Shown here piece after piece: positions 43,664-51,710 of a DNA stretch of 61,241 nt (the stretch's first letter is position 1; each line of letters begins with the position of its first letter). The notes beneath the pieces are model-generated. The model searched no databases. It saw nothing but the letters and a program-made list of their open reading frames with translations, and was not told the DNA's origin. Source of the stretch: JABDCI01 sp964475835 (lineage in GTDB: Bacteria; Verrucomicrobiota; Verrucomicrobiia; JABWAM01); contig CAYYYL010000014.1 in NCBI GenBank assembly GCA_964475835.1, forward strand, positions 1 through 61,241, given 5' to 3'. The position numbers and the translations under genes were made by a program.

Positions 43664-45538
43664 TTAATATTGAACCTCGACGCCGCCGTAAAACGCCCTG
43701 CCCACGGCGGGGAAGAACGCCGCCTGCTGGTAGCGGTAGCCCGGGAGGTTTTCAGCCCGTCCGAAGCATTTCACCCATTCATTGACCTGCCATGTGGTGT
43801 AGAGATCAAGGGTGTGAAAGTCAGCGAGTTCAAGGGCGTTGTTGGCGGCATTGAAGCGGGTGCCCGTGTAGGTGTAGATCAGGGAAAGTTCGAGGGGATC
43901 GATGGGACGCCAGGTGGTGGTGACGGAGGCTGTTTCCCGTGGAATCCGCGAAAGATCATTTCCTGGGAAACGGGGATCCTTGGAGGTGGTGGAGGTCAGT
44001 GTGAATGCGGCCCGAAAGCTGAGTCGCTTGAGCGCCTGCCATTTCAGAGAATTTTCGACGCCCTCCGTTCGTGCCTCGGAAAGATTTTGAAAGACGAACG
44101 AAGAGTCCGTTCCAATCAGATTGACGATGGTGTTGTAGAAATAGGTGGTGTCGATTTCGAGTTTGCCGTCGGAGAACGGCTGGGTGAAGCCGATGTCGTA
44201 TCCTTCCGTGGTTTCCGGGATGAGACTCGCGTTCGCTCCGGAGAGCGGGCCGAACAAGGGCTGCAATTCGGAGATCGTGGGGGCTCGGAATGCCGTGCCA
44301 AAGGACATGTGAACGCGGGATTGGGTCACTGGAATTTTGACAAACTGGCTCGCGCGCCAGGTCACCGCGTCCCGGAACCGTTCATTGTCGTCGTACCGCG
44401 CGGAAAGAGTGAGTCCCCACACATCGTCCAGACGCACGCTGTCGGAGATGAAGGCGGATTGTGTGGCGCGGTTGATGACGTTGTTGCCGCTGCTTTCCTC
44501 CGTGGTGGTGTGTTCGTTGATGGCTTCAACTCCTGCAACGAGCGTGTTCCAGTCGGCGATCTCGACGGTGTTCTGCCATTGTAGCTGGAGACTTTCCGAA
44601 TGATTGACGAACTGGGACGGCGGGGAGTCGAATCGCTGGCCGGTGCCAATGTAACCAAGAGTCAGTTTGCTTTCCCAGATTTCGAAGGGCGTCACGCTGA
44701 AGGAGGGGGAGACGAGGGTCATGCGGCGGATAAGGCGGTTGTCGGGGTCGTTGGCTCCAAAACCTGCAGTGGGTCCCGGGGAGCCGGTGGTGTAGTCCGT
44801 AAAGCGTGTCACTAAATCGAATCGTGCCGATTCCGAGAGATCACAGCCCAGGCGCGCGGCGGCGGCATCCTGCCGAAAGGCGTTGTTGGGACGCTCCTGA
44901 TCGGTGTCGAGGCGGGAGTATTCTACATTCCAGTCAAATATCTTCACCTTGCCCTGGGAGAAAACGCGTTCGCGGCGCGTATCAAAAGTGCCGCCTTCAA
45001 AGGATGCACCGTAGGAGGGCTTTCCATGACCGCGTGGGGCGAAGAGGGAGACCACACCGCCCTGGGCCTCGGAACCATAAAGGGAACTTTGAGGACCGCG
45101 AAGGACTTCAATGTTTCCTGTCAGCAGGGGAGGGAGATCCGAGAAGTTGGCGATTCCGTCGATGGGACGATTGAAGCGAAGACCGTCCACCTGGACAAAC
45201 GTCCGGCTGAACGGCATTCCACGGAGCGAGATTTGGGAAACTCCACCCTGTGCTCCGGTGGCATTATTCACCTCCACTCCCGCTTCGAGCCCCGGTTCAC
45301 CCCGGAGAACGGAGGCGGTTTCAAAAGGACGTCTCTGTTTGACTGTGGACTCCGGAACGCTGGAAATGCTGGAACCGGATTTCCATACCTCCTCCTCGAA
45401 TTTGGTGGCGGAAACGACGATTTCATCGACGCGGGCATCCGAGGTGAGGGCGCGGTCCACGCGATTGGTGTCTGCTGCGGAAAGGGATGGGACGATGGGA
45501 AAAAGAACGAGACTGACGAGACAAACACGGAACTTCAT
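43664..45538 (-). CDS. btuB: TonB-dependent cobalamin receptor
   Basis: A 624-residue outer-membrane receptor. The signal peptide is MKFRVCLVSLVLFPIVPSLSA; a TonB box follows (VDEIVVSATK). The plug domain has TASVLRGEPGLE-type and SQISLRGMPFSRTFVQVDGL segments and IEVLRGPQSSLYGSEAQGG; a 22-strand-type barrel follows, ending in the aromatic-terminated strand FYGGVEVQY. ATG 45538 is preceded by AAAGGA and is the first codon after the SD-proximal hairpin; upstream in-frame codons lie in the riboswitch. It is the first gene of the five-gene cobalamin operon. The riboswitch strengthens the BtuB call over other receptors. Confidence 0.92.
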   Translation of the reverse strand: MKFRVCLVSLVLFPIVPSLSAADTNRVDRALTSDARVDEIVVSATKFEEEVWKSGSSISSVPESTVKQRRPFETASVLRGEPGLEAGVEVNNATGAQGGVSQISLRGMPFSRTFVQVDGLRFNRPIDGIANFSDLPPLLTGNIEVLRGPQSSLYGSEAQGGVVSLFAPRGHGKPSYGASFEGGTFDTRRERVFSQGKVKIFDWNVEYSRLDTDQERPNNAFRQDAAAARLGCDLSESARFDLVTRFTDYTTGSPGPTAGFGANDPDNRLIRRMTLVSPSFSVTPFEIWESKLTLGYIGTGQRFDSPPSQFVNHSESLQLQWQNTVEIADWNTLVAGVEAINEHTTTEESSGNNVINRATQSAFISDSVRLDDVWGLTLSARYDDNERFRDAVTWRASQFVKIPVTQSRVHMSFGTAFRAPTISELQPLFGPLSGANASLIPETTEGYDIGFTQPFSDGKLEIDTTYFYNTIVNLIGTDSSFVFQNLSEARTEGVENSLKWQALKRLSFRAAFTLTSTTSKDPRFPGNDLSRIPRETASVTTTWRPIDPLELSLIYTYTGTRFNAANNALELADFHTLDLYTTWQVNEWVKCFGRAENLPGYRYQQAAFFPAVGRAFYGGVEVQY

Positions 45539-45569
45539 GGCTGATCCTTTGGTTGACGAGAGATCAGCC
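45539..45569 (-). promoter_or_regulatory. SD-occluding hairpin at the btuB start
   Basis: On the minus strand GGCTGATC (45569-45562) can pair perfectly with GATCAGCC (45546-45539) around a 15-base loop. The stem abuts the ATG at 45538 and includes two bases of the AGGA ribosome-binding site (45548-45545). Lying downstream of the cobalamin aptamer, it could block translation when ligand is bound; this mechanism is inferred. Confidence 0.6.
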
Positions 45570-45664
45570 GACTGCCTCGGAAGGCGACGAATGACGCTCT
45601 CAATCTTGTTGGGTGCGAACAAGTTTTTCGACAACCTCCCAAGAGGCCGTCGCATTGAGACCAT

Positions 45665-45835
45665 CCCAGCCGTTATCCTGACTTCAGACATCAAACCTTG
45701 TTTCCGCCTTCACTCGCGAATTTCTTCGGGAGTTGGCTTTTGGAAACTCGTAGCCTGTTACAGTGGCGCAACCGTTCCCGATTTTCACGGGATTCCCTGC
45801 GCTGAGATGGATTCCGGATATCCGGAAAAAACCTG
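45665..45835 (-). promoter_or_regulatory. cobalamin (B12) riboswitch aptamer
   Basis: Read on the minus strand, the 387-base gap upstream of btuB contains the conserved core GGGAATCCCGTGAAAATCGG, then GCGCCACTGTAACAGG (GCCACTG at 45767-45761), matching the cobalamin aptamer pattern G-G-T-G-A-A-A-A-T-C and G-C-C-A-C-T-G-T. Further down, AAGTCAGGATAACGGCT (B12-box-like, about 45685-45669) completes the motif. An upstream stem CCGGATATCCGG is also present. The RNA leads into btuB and presumably the whole uptake operon, reducing expression when cobalamin is plentiful. The remaining 85 bases of the gap, 45836-45925, should hold the divergent promoters. Confidence 0.9.
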
Positions 45836-45917
45836 CAAAGAACGAAGGTTGGATGTTCGCATGACGGTGTCGGCAAGACAACAGGATTTTGTTGTCCGTT
45901 TCCAGGGAGGAGCTACG

Positions 45918-45926
45918 ATGATCTGA
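45918..45926 (+). other. two-codon upstream ORF overlapping the next start (TGATG)
   Basis: ATG ATC TGA begins 7 bases after GGAGG (45906-45910), the best-spaced start for that ribosome-binding site. Its TGA shares a base with the ATG at 45926 of the Dph6-like gene. It could reinitiate ribosomes onto that gene, or the gene may simply use the SD at longer spacing. Confidence 0.35.
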
Positions 45927-46615
45927 TGCGCGTGGCGATTCTATGGACGGGTGGAAAGGACTCCTGCTGGGTCCTGCAACACATGATCGCCGCGGGAAAT
46001 GAGATTCCTTTTCTTGTGACCTTTGCGCCAAGGAACGCGGATTTTCTGGCGCACCCCATTCCTGTGATGGAGGCGCAGGCGGAAGCTACAGGAATTCCCT
46101 GGTTGAAAATCCGGATTTCCGAACCTTTTCGTGAAGGGTACGAGAGGGGATTGATGGTACTGAAAAGGGATCATGGCATCGAAGCCGTTGTTACGGGGGA
46201 TATTTCCGAGGTCGATGGATTGCCAAACTGGATTCGGGAGTGCAGTCAGGTGGCCGGATTGCAGGTGATCACTCCGCTTTGGGGCGTGGATCGTCTGGAA
46301 CAGATGCAACGACTGATAAAGGAGGACTACGACGTTCTCTTCTCGTGTGTGAAACATCGATGGTTCACTCCGGAATGGACGGGACGAAGACTGAACGAGG
46401 CCTCGTTGACAGAGCTTCGCGGATTGCACGCGCAAAACGGAGTCGATCTTTGCGGGGAGCAGGGGGAGTTTCACACGCTGGTGACGCGCGCCCCGTGTTT
46501 TAATAGGGAGATCCAGCTTCTGGGAACCACCATTGAGTCAAAAGTGGAATTCAGTTTTCTCCGCATGGAGGCGTGCCGTTTGTCCGAGGTGTATCAACAG
46601 AAAAGCCTTCGTTAA
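45926..46615 (+). CDS. second Dph6-like ATP pyrophosphatase, divergent from btuB
   Basis: A 229-residue ATP_bind_4-family protein with PP-loop WTGGKDSCWVLQHM, VVTGDISEVDGLPNWIRECS, ITPLWGVDR and CGEQGEFHTLVTRAPCF. It is clearly paralogous to the protein encoded at 42887-43645 but diverged; the two share motif order and the C-G-E-x-G-E-F-H signature. It is transcribed away from the btuB riboswitch region, so may have separate control. Function is unknown in bacteria; a corrinoid or amide-forming role is suggested by location only. It is convergent with speD, 23 bases apart. Confidence 0.82.
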   Translation: MRVAILWTGGKDSCWVLQHMIAAGNEIPFLVTFAPRNADFLAHPIPVMEAQAEATGIPWLKIRISEPFREGYERGLMVLKRDHGIEAVVTGDISEVDGLPNWIRECSQVAGLQVITPLWGVDRLEQMQRLIKEDYDVLFSCVKHRWFTPEWTGRRLNEASLTELRGLHAQNGVDLCGEQGEFHTLVTRAPCFNREIQLLGTTIESKVEFSFLRMEACRLSEVYQQKSLR

Positions 46616-46638
46616 ATGGATCGAATTTGTGGAGAAGA

Positions 46639-47034
46639 CTAAATCTTCAAGTGGATCGATGGTGCTGTACGAGGGGGTTTGGAGGGGATACAAACGCCCC
46701 GCTTCAAGTCCACGCTGGTTGTCTGTCCCGCGCGAAAAGCTTTTTCCAAATGATTTTGGATCATGGTCCGATTCAAGTTGGGGCTGCAGGAAAAAATGTC
46801 GACGGCGGCATAGCCATGTTCCGGCCATGTGTGAATGGCCACGTGGGATTCGGCGATCACCACCACGCCACTGACGCCGTGCGGACTGAACGTGTGGAAT
46901 ACGTCGGTGACAATGGTGGCCTTGGCGCATTCGGCGGCGTTCAGCATGATTTCACGGACGCGGTCCCGGTTGTTGATGATGTCGGGCTCGCAATCGTAAT
47001 ATTCGACCAGCATATGTCTTCCGAGTGGTTCCAT
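46639..47034 (-). CDS. speD: S-adenosylmethionine decarboxylase proenzyme, prokaryotic type
   Basis: A 131-residue SpeD of the short bacterial/archaeal class. The self-processing site is ESH in VVIAESHVAIHTWPE (Ser63 becomes the pyruvoyl group); a Cys lies in GYAAVDIFSC. It makes decarboxylated SAM, the aminopropyl donor for the SpeE-type enzyme three genes upstream in the same operon. ATG 47034 is chosen because the family starts M-x-x-x-G-R-H; an in-frame open extension is in the preceding gene. It is the last gene of a nine-gene minus-strand operon. Confidence 0.93.
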   Translation of the reverse strand: MEPLGRHMLVEYYDCEPDIINNRDRVREIMLNAAECAKATIVTDVFHTFSPHGVSGVVVIAESHVAIHTWPEHGYAAVDIFSCSPNLNRTMIQNHLEKAFRAGQTTSVDLKRGVCIPSKPPRTAPSIHLKI

Positions 47035-47048
47035 AAATGGGGATTTGT

Positions 47049-48179
47049 TTAACGAGACTTGGCGAATACGAATTGTTTCCAGTCCGAGTGATTTCCGTGG
47101 ATCCGCCAGATGAATCCGTCGAGGATGTAATGAGTCATTTGCGGGAGAGCGAGCAGAGGAACGACGAGGGCCAAGGTTCCCTGGTCGAGAATTTTTGGAA
47201 GTTGCGAAAAACCGATGAAAAATTCGGTGTGATCGCGCCAGATGAATCCGTCCCACAAGCCTTCTTCAAAGAAAGAAAGGGCGAGGGGTATCATCAAGAA
47301 GCCGCAGAAAAGAAGGATCGGTGTTTTCCAGCGGGAAAACGGAAAAGGGGCGACTTCAGGTTTTAGCCGTGACTTGTTGCGGCTGTAGATCCAGATGAGC
47401 GCCATGTAAGGGAGGCCGTGCGAAACCACGTTCGTCGCCGTGAATGCCAGGTCTCCGTTAAAACCAACAATGCCCACGTACCAGGAGAGGGCCGTGCCTG
47501 CGACGAGCGCGTTCTTGGGTAGATTCCAAGAATGACGTTGGATGGAAGCGGCGATTTCTTTGCACGCATACGTGATCAGGATGGCGGCGTAAAGAATATG
47601 CGCCACGGTTTCGAGCAGTGTGGAGGGGATGCTCAGAAAATCGCCGGCAACGAACCATGAGAAGTTGCGCGGCAAATGCGTGTGCCAATAGATCAATGGA
47701 TAAAGCGTCGCCGCGTAGATGGTTGCCTGATCGATGCGCCGGTAAAGCCGTGGTTCTCGGGGTTCACGCCGGGAATAGATCATGACGAAACCATATTGTT
47801 GCCGGATGAAGTGAAAGACCGCAAGATAAGCCAGTGTCCGCCAAAACCAGATGGAATCGTAGGAAAAGAGCATGACGCCTGCGATCCACGCGAGAAGCGG
47901 AACAAACGTGTAGACGTTTTTTCGAGCAAGGAGTTCTTCCGGATCGAGATACGTGCGGAAAAGCGTGCTGTAGACGTGAGCCACATCGATGGCGACGATC
48001 AAAGACACCCAGATCCACGTTGGTATGTCGCTGGAACGACTGAAGACTTCGGGTAAAAGGAGAACGAGCGCGGTGACGATAAACGCGGGACTTAAAATGA
48101 AAGCTCCATCCAGCCAGGATGAATAGATCCAGGGTTGGTTTTTTAAAGGAACCGCTTGTGTGGAAGGAGAAGCGTTCAT
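47049..48179 (-). CDS. His-rich polytopic membrane protein of the polyamine/SPFH operon
   Basis: A 376-residue protein with about nine membrane helices. Histidines appear at or near helix ends in repeated polar motifs: DVAHVYSTLFRTYLD, FHFIRQQYGFV, NVVSHGLPYMALIW and QMTHYILDGFIWR. This pattern is like that of membrane metalloenzymes or carotenoid-cleaving Blh-type proteins, but I do not recognise the family and make no functional claim. ATG 48179 lies one base after the stop of the amine-oxidase gene, indicating co-translation, and speD follows after 14 bases. Confidence 0.75.
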   Translation of the reverse strand: MNASPSTQAVPLKNQPWIYSSWLDGAFILSPAFIVTALVLLLPEVFSRSSDIPTWIWVSLIVAIDVAHVYSTLFRTYLDPEELLARKNVYTFVPLLAWIAGVMLFSYDSIWFWRTLAYLAVFHFIRQQYGFVMIYSRREPREPRLYRRIDQATIYAATLYPLIYWHTHLPRNFSWFVAGDFLSIPSTLLETVAHILYAAILITYACKEIAASIQRHSWNLPKNALVAGTALSWYVGIVGFNGDLAFTATNVVSHGLPYMALIWIYSRNKSRLKPEVAPFPFSRWKTPILLFCGFLMIPLALSFFEEGLWDGFIWRDHTEFFIGFSQLPKILDQGTLALVVPLLALPQMTHYILDGFIWRIHGNHSDWKQFVFAKSR

Positions 48180-48180
48180 T

Positions 48181-49794
48181 TCAGGCGGCGGTTCGCAGCG
48201 TTTTTTCAGCGGCGCGGATTCCGTGATAAAAAGCTTCTTCAAAAATGGAGATGCCGCTCATGTCGGAATGTGCGAAATGGATGCGGCCCAATGGAGCGTG
48301 CGCCAGTCGCCGGGATTTTCCCCAGATGAATCCGGGAGTGGGGCGAATCATGCCGTGGCCCCAGAGCCAGACGTCCAGATGGGTGATATGCGTTTCCAAT
48401 CCGGGATGCACACGGCAGAGATCCTTCACAATCATGTCGTTCCACGCCTCGTAGGGTTTGGAAAGCGCTTCGCGTCGTATTTCGCAAGGATCCCCGTGGG
48501 AAAGCGGATGATAATAAGTGAGGACTGTTTCTCGTGGATACGGGTGGGTGTTTTGATGAGTGGCGACCACGTATCCCAAGGATGGGCTGTCGAAAAAGAC
48601 GTTGTCCCATGACAGCTCGGCGCCGTTGCCCGTCGGAAGCTGATCAAGGCTGACGTTGGCCACCATCCATGGGGAATAAGTGAACGAGGAGAAGTCGGGA
48701 GGATTTTTCCTCCAGGCGCGGATCACGCGAGTGGCGACGAAACGCGGCGCCGCAAAGACGACCGCGCGTGTTTTTATACGCGTGGTGCATTTTGCCTGCA
48801 CGTCGTAATAGTCGATGAAGACCTCACGGTCGTTTTGTTCCACGTTGAAAACCAGCGCGGAGGTGTGGATTCGATCCTGCCAAGGCTTGCGCAACTGTTG
48901 CACAAGCCATCCGTTCCCTTCGGGCCAGGTCACTTGCGTATGTGGATTGGCGTTTGCGGCTTCGCCGGTGCGGGAGGCGAAGTAGTGGATCCCCGCCCAT
49001 GCAGAGATGTCGTGCATCGTGCCTCCGTAATCGTCCCGGCAGCAATAATTGACGTACCAGCGGAGGTAGTTGGAATCCCAGCCATGTTGGTCCATGAAAG
49101 CCGCCATGCTCAACGCGTCGAGTTTCAGAAATTCTTCGTCCTGCGAACTTTCATCAATGGGAATCGCGAAAGCTTTTTTGCCATCTGAACCGCGGAGACG
49201 CGCGTAGTGCTCCATCATTCCGAAGAAGCTTTGGTATTGTTTGCGATCATACACGTCGATTCCCAGAAGCGGGACTAGTCCGTCCTGCCACTGACCATGA
49301 ATGAAAAGCCGTTCCTCAGGGTCGTGACAGAGGAAATATTCGTTATAAATGGGGAGTCCCTTTGAATCACGTCCCGTGATGACGTTGAGTTCCTCGAACA
49401 GTTTGGTGATCTCCGTGGACTCCGCATTGGCGAGAGGCACATAGTGGGCGCCCCATGGATAGGAACTGATGGAGTTATGTTCCGAATGCGAATTGCCCCC
49501 TTCGTGCTCATCCATTTCCAGGAGAGTGAAATTTTGAAAGCCGCTTTGCCATAGATGACGTCCCGCGGCAAGGCCCGAGATGCCGCCGCCGACGATGGTG
49601 ACGCCTTCTTCCCGGGTGCGTGTGGGAGGAGGAAAAGATCCATCCCTTAGAAGATGTCCGACCTTCCAGGCAGCGCCGCGAATCGAGCCTCCATAGCGGC
49701 GGGCCGTAGTGGGAGAATTTCGGTTGCATCCTGAGGCCATCCATCCCGCGATTCCCGCGCAGGTCAGAAGAAATTTTCTTCGATTCAGTCTCAT
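48181..49794 (-). CDS. Tat-exported lipoprotein FAD amine-oxidase-like protein
   Basis: A 537-residue flavoprotein. The N terminus NRRKFLLTCAGIAGWMASGC combines a twin-arginine signal and a lipobox-like A-S-G-C, so it is probably a folded, lipid-anchored periplasmic or outer-membrane enzyme. A dinucleotide-binding motif GVTIVGGGISGLAAGRHL starts at about 64, followed by a Glu-containing strand (LLEMDEHEGG) and a C-terminal SGISIFEEAFYHGIRAAE, as in flavin amine oxidases. In an operon making aminopropylated products, a polyamine substrate is conceivable but inferred. It lies 3 bases after speE-type and directly before the membrane-protein gene. Confidence 0.8.
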   Translation of the reverse strand: MRLNRRKFLLTCAGIAGWMASGCNRNSPTTARRYGGSIRGAAWKVGHLLRDGSFPPPTRTREEGVTIVGGGISGLAAGRHLWQSGFQNFTLLEMDEHEGGNSHSEHNSISSYPWGAHYVPLANAESTEITKLFEELNVITGRDSKGLPIYNEYFLCHDPEERLFIHGQWQDGLVPLLGIDVYDRKQYQSFFGMMEHYARLRGSDGKKAFAIPIDESSQDEEFLKLDALSMAAFMDQHGWDSNYLRWYVNYCCRDDYGGTMHDISAWAGIHYFASRTGEAANANPHTQVTWPEGNGWLVQQLRKPWQDRIHTSALVFNVEQNDREVFIDYYDVQAKCTTRIKTRAVVFAAPRFVATRVIRAWRKNPPDFSSFTYSPWMVANVSLDQLPTGNGAELSWDNVFFDSPSLGYVVATHQNTHPYPRETVLTYYHPLSHGDPCEIRREALSKPYEAWNDMIVKDLCRVHPGLETHITHLDVWLWGHGMIRPTPGFIWGKSRRLAHAPLGRIHFAHSDMSGISIFEEAFYHGIRAAEKTLRTAA

Positions 49795-49797
49795 GGC

Positions 49798-51297
49798 TCA
49801 GTGGGCGGCGTATTCCGACCATTCCTCCTCGAAATATTTGACCAGCACCTGATTGTTGAGTCGATTCACGTCCGTGGGAAGAGGCTGCATGTCGGGAGGA
49901 AAATCAAACAGAGCGGGAGCGGTTTGATTGTTGATAAAACGCAGGTTCTCCGGGAATGCGCGTTGTTCGTGGAATGGCTGCTTGCTGGCGATGATATATC
50001 CCCATTCGCCAAAGGAAGGCACGTAGGCATGATACGGCGCTGTTTGAAATCGAACCGCCTGCAGGGTGTGATTGATGCACCAAAATGATTTTCTGGCAGC
50101 GAGAGGCGATGTGCATTGGACCACGAAGACTCCGTCCGGACGAAGATGTTCGTAGATGGCGCGGAAAAAGGCGGTCGAATAGAGTTTCCCGATCGAATAG
50201 TTGGACGGGTCTGGAAAATCGGAGACGATAAAATCGAATTCCTGATTTGTTTTTTTCAGCCAGGAGAAAGCGTCCTCGTTGACGACGTGGACTTTCGGAT
50301 CTTCAAGCGAGCGGTGGTTGAGTTGGAGGAGCGACTCCTGCCGCGAAAAAAGCGTGGTCATTTCGGAATCCAGATCAACCAGATGAATGGATTCGATGGA
50401 GGGATATTTAAGGATTTCGCGAACGGCCATGCCGTCGCCTCCTCCCAAAACAAGCACCCGGCGCGGAGCCGCCATCCCGCACATTCCAGGATGGATCAAT
50501 GTTTCGTGATAGCGATATTCGTCCCGCGAACTGAACTGCAGGTTGCTGTTGAGATAAAGGCGCAGGTCATGCGGGGTGCGCGTGAGAACGATGCGCTGAT
50601 AGTGGGTCGATTTTCCATACCACACGGGGTCCGGATAGATGGCTCCTTCCGCCAGATCGGTCAGCCGATTGGAATAGGCGAAGCCGGCAACCATCAACAC
50701 CAGGATGCCAAAACCCGATGCTTTCATCAGCTTGGCCCAGGGCACGTCCGCCTGAAATAAATAGAGCGTCCAGAGGGCGACCAGGATATTGAGGATGCCA
50801 AAGAGAAAGCAGGAACGAACGAGGCCCAGGTGGGGAACAAGAACCAGGGGAAAGAGAAGCGAGGCGACCAATGCGCCGATATAGTCAAAAGTGAAGAGCT
50901 GCGAGACAAGGTCCTTGAATTCCAAGCGCTCCTTCAGGATGCGCATTAAAAGCGGCAGTTCGAGGCCGATGAGGGTGCCGATGATCACGATCAGCGTGAA
51001 GAGCAGGGTGTGGAAGGAAGTCACCTGTTCGAAGAGCAGAAAGAGGACGGCGGCGGAGCATCCGCCGACCAGCCCAATCAGCAATTCGACGCGGATGAAA
51101 GTGCCAATGAGATTCCGGTTAATAAATTTCGACAAATAGGCGCCGATCCCCATCGAAAAAAGATAAATGCCGATCACCGTTGAAAATTGCGTGACCGAAT
51201 CTCCAAGCAGATAGGTGGCCACCGTGCTCGCGATCAATTCATAGATCAATCCACAAGTCGCAATGACGAATACCGAAAGGAGCAGGACGTAGTGCAC
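49798..51297 (-). CDS. membrane-anchored spermidine synthase-like aminopropyltransferase
   Basis: A 499-residue protein in two parts. Residues 1-200 contain about seven hydrophobic helices (VLLLSVFVIATCGLIYELIA, then TVIGIYLFSMGIGAYLSKF), as in membrane-fused SpeE proteins. Residues about 215-480 are a Rossmann-type aminopropyltransferase: YQRIVLTRT, LNSNLQFSSRDEYRYHE, LVLGGGDGMAVREILKYP, then DFPDPSNYSIGKLYS and RPDGVFVVQCTSP. The gatekeeper DEYRYHE element is present. It should transfer aminopropyl from SpeD's product to putrescine or to another acceptor. Start codon is GTG. Confidence 0.88.
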   Translation of the reverse strand: MHYVLLLSVFVIATCGLIYELIASTVATYLLGDSVTQFSTVIGIYLFSMGIGAYLSKFINRNLIGTFIRVELLIGLVGGCSAAVLFLLFEQVTSFHTLLFTLIVIIGTLIGLELPLLMRILKERLEFKDLVSQLFTFDYIGALVASLLFPLVLVPHLGLVRSCFLFGILNILVALWTLYLFQADVPWAKLMKASGFGILVLMVAGFAYSNRLTDLAEGAIYPDPVWYGKSTHYQRIVLTRTPHDLRLYLNSNLQFSSRDEYRYHETLIHPGMCGMAAPRRVLVLGGGDGMAVREILKYPSIESIHLVDLDSEMTTLFSRQESLLQLNHRSLEDPKVHVVNEDAFSWLKKTNQEFDFIVSDFPDPSNYSIGKLYSTAFFRAIYEHLRPDGVFVVQCTSPLAARKSFWCINHTLQAVRFQTAPYHAYVPSFGEWGYIIASKQPFHEQRAFPENLRFINNQTAPALFDFPPDMQPLPTDVNRLNNQVLVKYFEEEWSEYAAH

Positions 51298-51338
51298 GGC
51301 TTAAAAGCGGATCTTTTCCGGTGCTAGGCGAAGAATGG

Positions 51339-51548
51339 TCATCCGTGGATGGCGGAGGCGATGATGAGGCAGATTCCGACGGAAACGGCGCCGACCACGA
51401 TCGCGAGGGCCTGATTCTGTTTTTCCACGATTTCCTTCCAGAGCTGATAGGGAGTCAGTTTATCGAAGATAAAAAACCCAAAGGTGAAAACAATGAGTCC
51501 CAAGAGGGAATAGACAATCGAATTGATGAGATATGTGGTGTTGATCAT
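51339..51548 (-). CDS. DUF350 small membrane protein
   Basis: A 69-residue two-helix membrane protein with the DUF350 pattern: YSLLGLIVFTFGFFIFDKLT, then LWKEIVEKQNQALAIVVGAV, then a second helix ending IASAIHG. The E-K-Q-N-x-A-L-A motif is characteristic. In enterobacteria a DUF350 protein (YjfL) sits near glutathionylspermidine-synthase-like YjfC. Function is unknown. It follows the 49-residue gene by 12 bases. Confidence 0.85.
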   Translation of the reverse strand: MINTTYLINSIVYSLLGLIVFTFGFFIFDKLTPYQLWKEIVEKQNQALAIVVGAVSVGICLIIASAIHG

Positions 51549-51560
51549 ATAGGTTCTTCG

Positions 51561-51710
51561 TTATTTGTGATGCATGCCTGCCTGTTGGTGGTCCCATTTC
51601 TTGGGACTGAGTGCGCCGAGGAAAATCCATCCCGTGTTGTTTGCGTATGCAAGGAGTCCGCAGATGCTTATTCCGGCAATCAGATAGAAGAGGACGAGTT
51701 TTGACTTCAT
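51561..51710 (-). CDS. 49-residue single-helix membrane peptide
   Basis: A short open frame starting at ATG 51710, overlapping the stop of the DUF4178 gene as ATGA, and ending at TAA 51563-51561. The peptide has one hydrophobic helix (KLVLFYLIAGISICGLLAYA) and a polar C tail with HQQAGMHHK. Coupling and spacing (12 bases before DUF350) favour a real gene. No family is recognised. Confidence 0.65.
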   Translation of the reverse strand: MKSKLVLFYLIAGISICGLLAYANNTGWIFLGALSPKKWDHQQAGMHHK

